Part shown: positions 41,987 to 42,118 of the stretch, piece after piece | Numbering within the stretch: position 1 is the stretch's first letter | Layout of the letters: each line of letters opens with the position of its first letter | NCBI RefSeq assembly: GCF_030151085.1 | Contig: NZ_JASLER010000068.1 | Coordinates: forward strand, 1-42,118 | Source of the DNA: Bacteroides sp. | GTDB taxonomy: Bacteria > Bacteroidota > Bacteroidia > Bacteroidales > Bacteroidaceae | Direction of reading: 5' to 3' | DNA: 42,118 bases | The notes under the pieces: generated by a model | Database searches by the model: none | Seen by the model: the letters and a program-made list of their open reading frames with translations, nothing else | Told to the model about the DNA's origin: nothing | Translations under genes and position numbers: made by a program

Positions 41987-42118
41987 TTAGCAGACATTGA
42001 TTGCTTTGAATTTGCAGCGTGCCATGCACATGCCGCACTTGATACACGTCTCAGGATTGATAACGTGCGGTTTACGCATATCTCCCATAATTGCATCTGC
42101 CGGGCAGTTCTTGGCGCA
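41987..42118 (-). CDS. C-terminal fragment of NuoF-like flavin subunit (HydB), cut by the window edge
   Basis: The minus strand from the window edge encodes 43 residues ending at TAA (41987-41989). Cysteine spacing CAKNCPADAI ... CIKCGMCMARC is that of the C-terminal two-cluster ferredoxin domain of HydB/HndC subunits. It is 12 bp upstream of the HydA start, so it is the preceding gene of the same operon. Only the tail is visible; the NAD/FMN domain lies outside. Confidence 0.85.
   Translation of the reverse strand, partial: CAKNCPADAIMGDMRKPHVINPETCIKCGMCMARCKFKAINVC

Noticed and set aside
1..42118. tRNA, rRNA, insertion sequences or phage attachment sites
   Set aside because: I saw no cloverleaf-like tRNA, rRNA segment, transposase gene or matching terminal repeats in the window.

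Overview
The window looks like a chromosomal segment of a gut Bacteroides or close relative. The evidence is Bacteroidales-type -7 boxes (TAnnTTTG) before many genes, an HU-like gene followed by a tiny 'smalltalk' ORF, a bamD-rpoZ-DUF4293 block, a twin-ACT protein beside a PaaK-like ligase, and [FeFe]-hydrogenase genes. The species cannot be fixed from the sequence alone.

Region 1 (1-19046) is the 3' part of a surface-polysaccharide locus, all on the + strand and visibly AT-rich. It opens with a truncated gene, then GT2 and GT4 glycosyltransferases, a membrane UDP-GlcNAc 4,6-dehydratase (PglF type), an initiating phosphoglycosyl transferase (PglC/WcfS type) and a PglD/NeuD-type acyltransferase. 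A PLP aminotransferase (PglE/WcfR type) closes the locus at 17805-19046. Together these can make and load a UDP-2-acetamido-4-amino-2,4,6-trideoxyhexose (bacillosamine or AATGal type) as first sugar.

Between the acyltransferase and the aminotransferase lies an unusual, tightly packed 13-gene unit (5908-17600). It runs ACP, KAS III, SDR ketoreductase, second KAS III, FabZ-like hotdog dehydratase, acetolactate-synthase-like TPP enzyme, NeuB-family PEP condensing enzyme, second ACP, metallo-beta-lactamase-fold hydrolase, ANL adenylating enzyme, LuxE, LuxC, second MBL-fold hydrolase. It has no luxAB and, inside the window, no CMP-sugar synthetase. The reading offered here is inference: an acid is activated and loaded on ACP, elongated and reduced, turned into an aldehyde by LuxE/LuxC, and condensed with a pyruvate-derived unit to give a decoration or an unusual ulosonic-acid-like residue. 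This is the best candidate for an undescribed system.

Region 2 (19047-28725) is core genome: an HU-like protein plus smalltalk peptide bracketed by two related structured hairpins, uvrB (-), paaK and a twin-ACT protein, then bamD, rpoZ and a DUF4293 membrane protein, and on the - strand a LysM/periplasmic-binding fusion with an outer-membrane beta-barrel protein.

Region 3 (28726-34271) holds uvrA overlapping ybaK, a POT-family peptide transporter and a convergent GNAT acetyltransferase.

Region 4 (34272-42118) is a hydrogen-metabolism cluster. A monomeric group-B-like [FeFe] hydrogenase and the maturases HydE, HydG and HydF lie on the + strand. They converge on a trimeric NAD(H)-linked [FeFe] hydrogenase (HydB fragment, HydA, NuoE-like HydC) on the - strand, cut by the window end. 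Several intergenic spaces carry inverted repeats that look like terminators or a dispersed repeat family.
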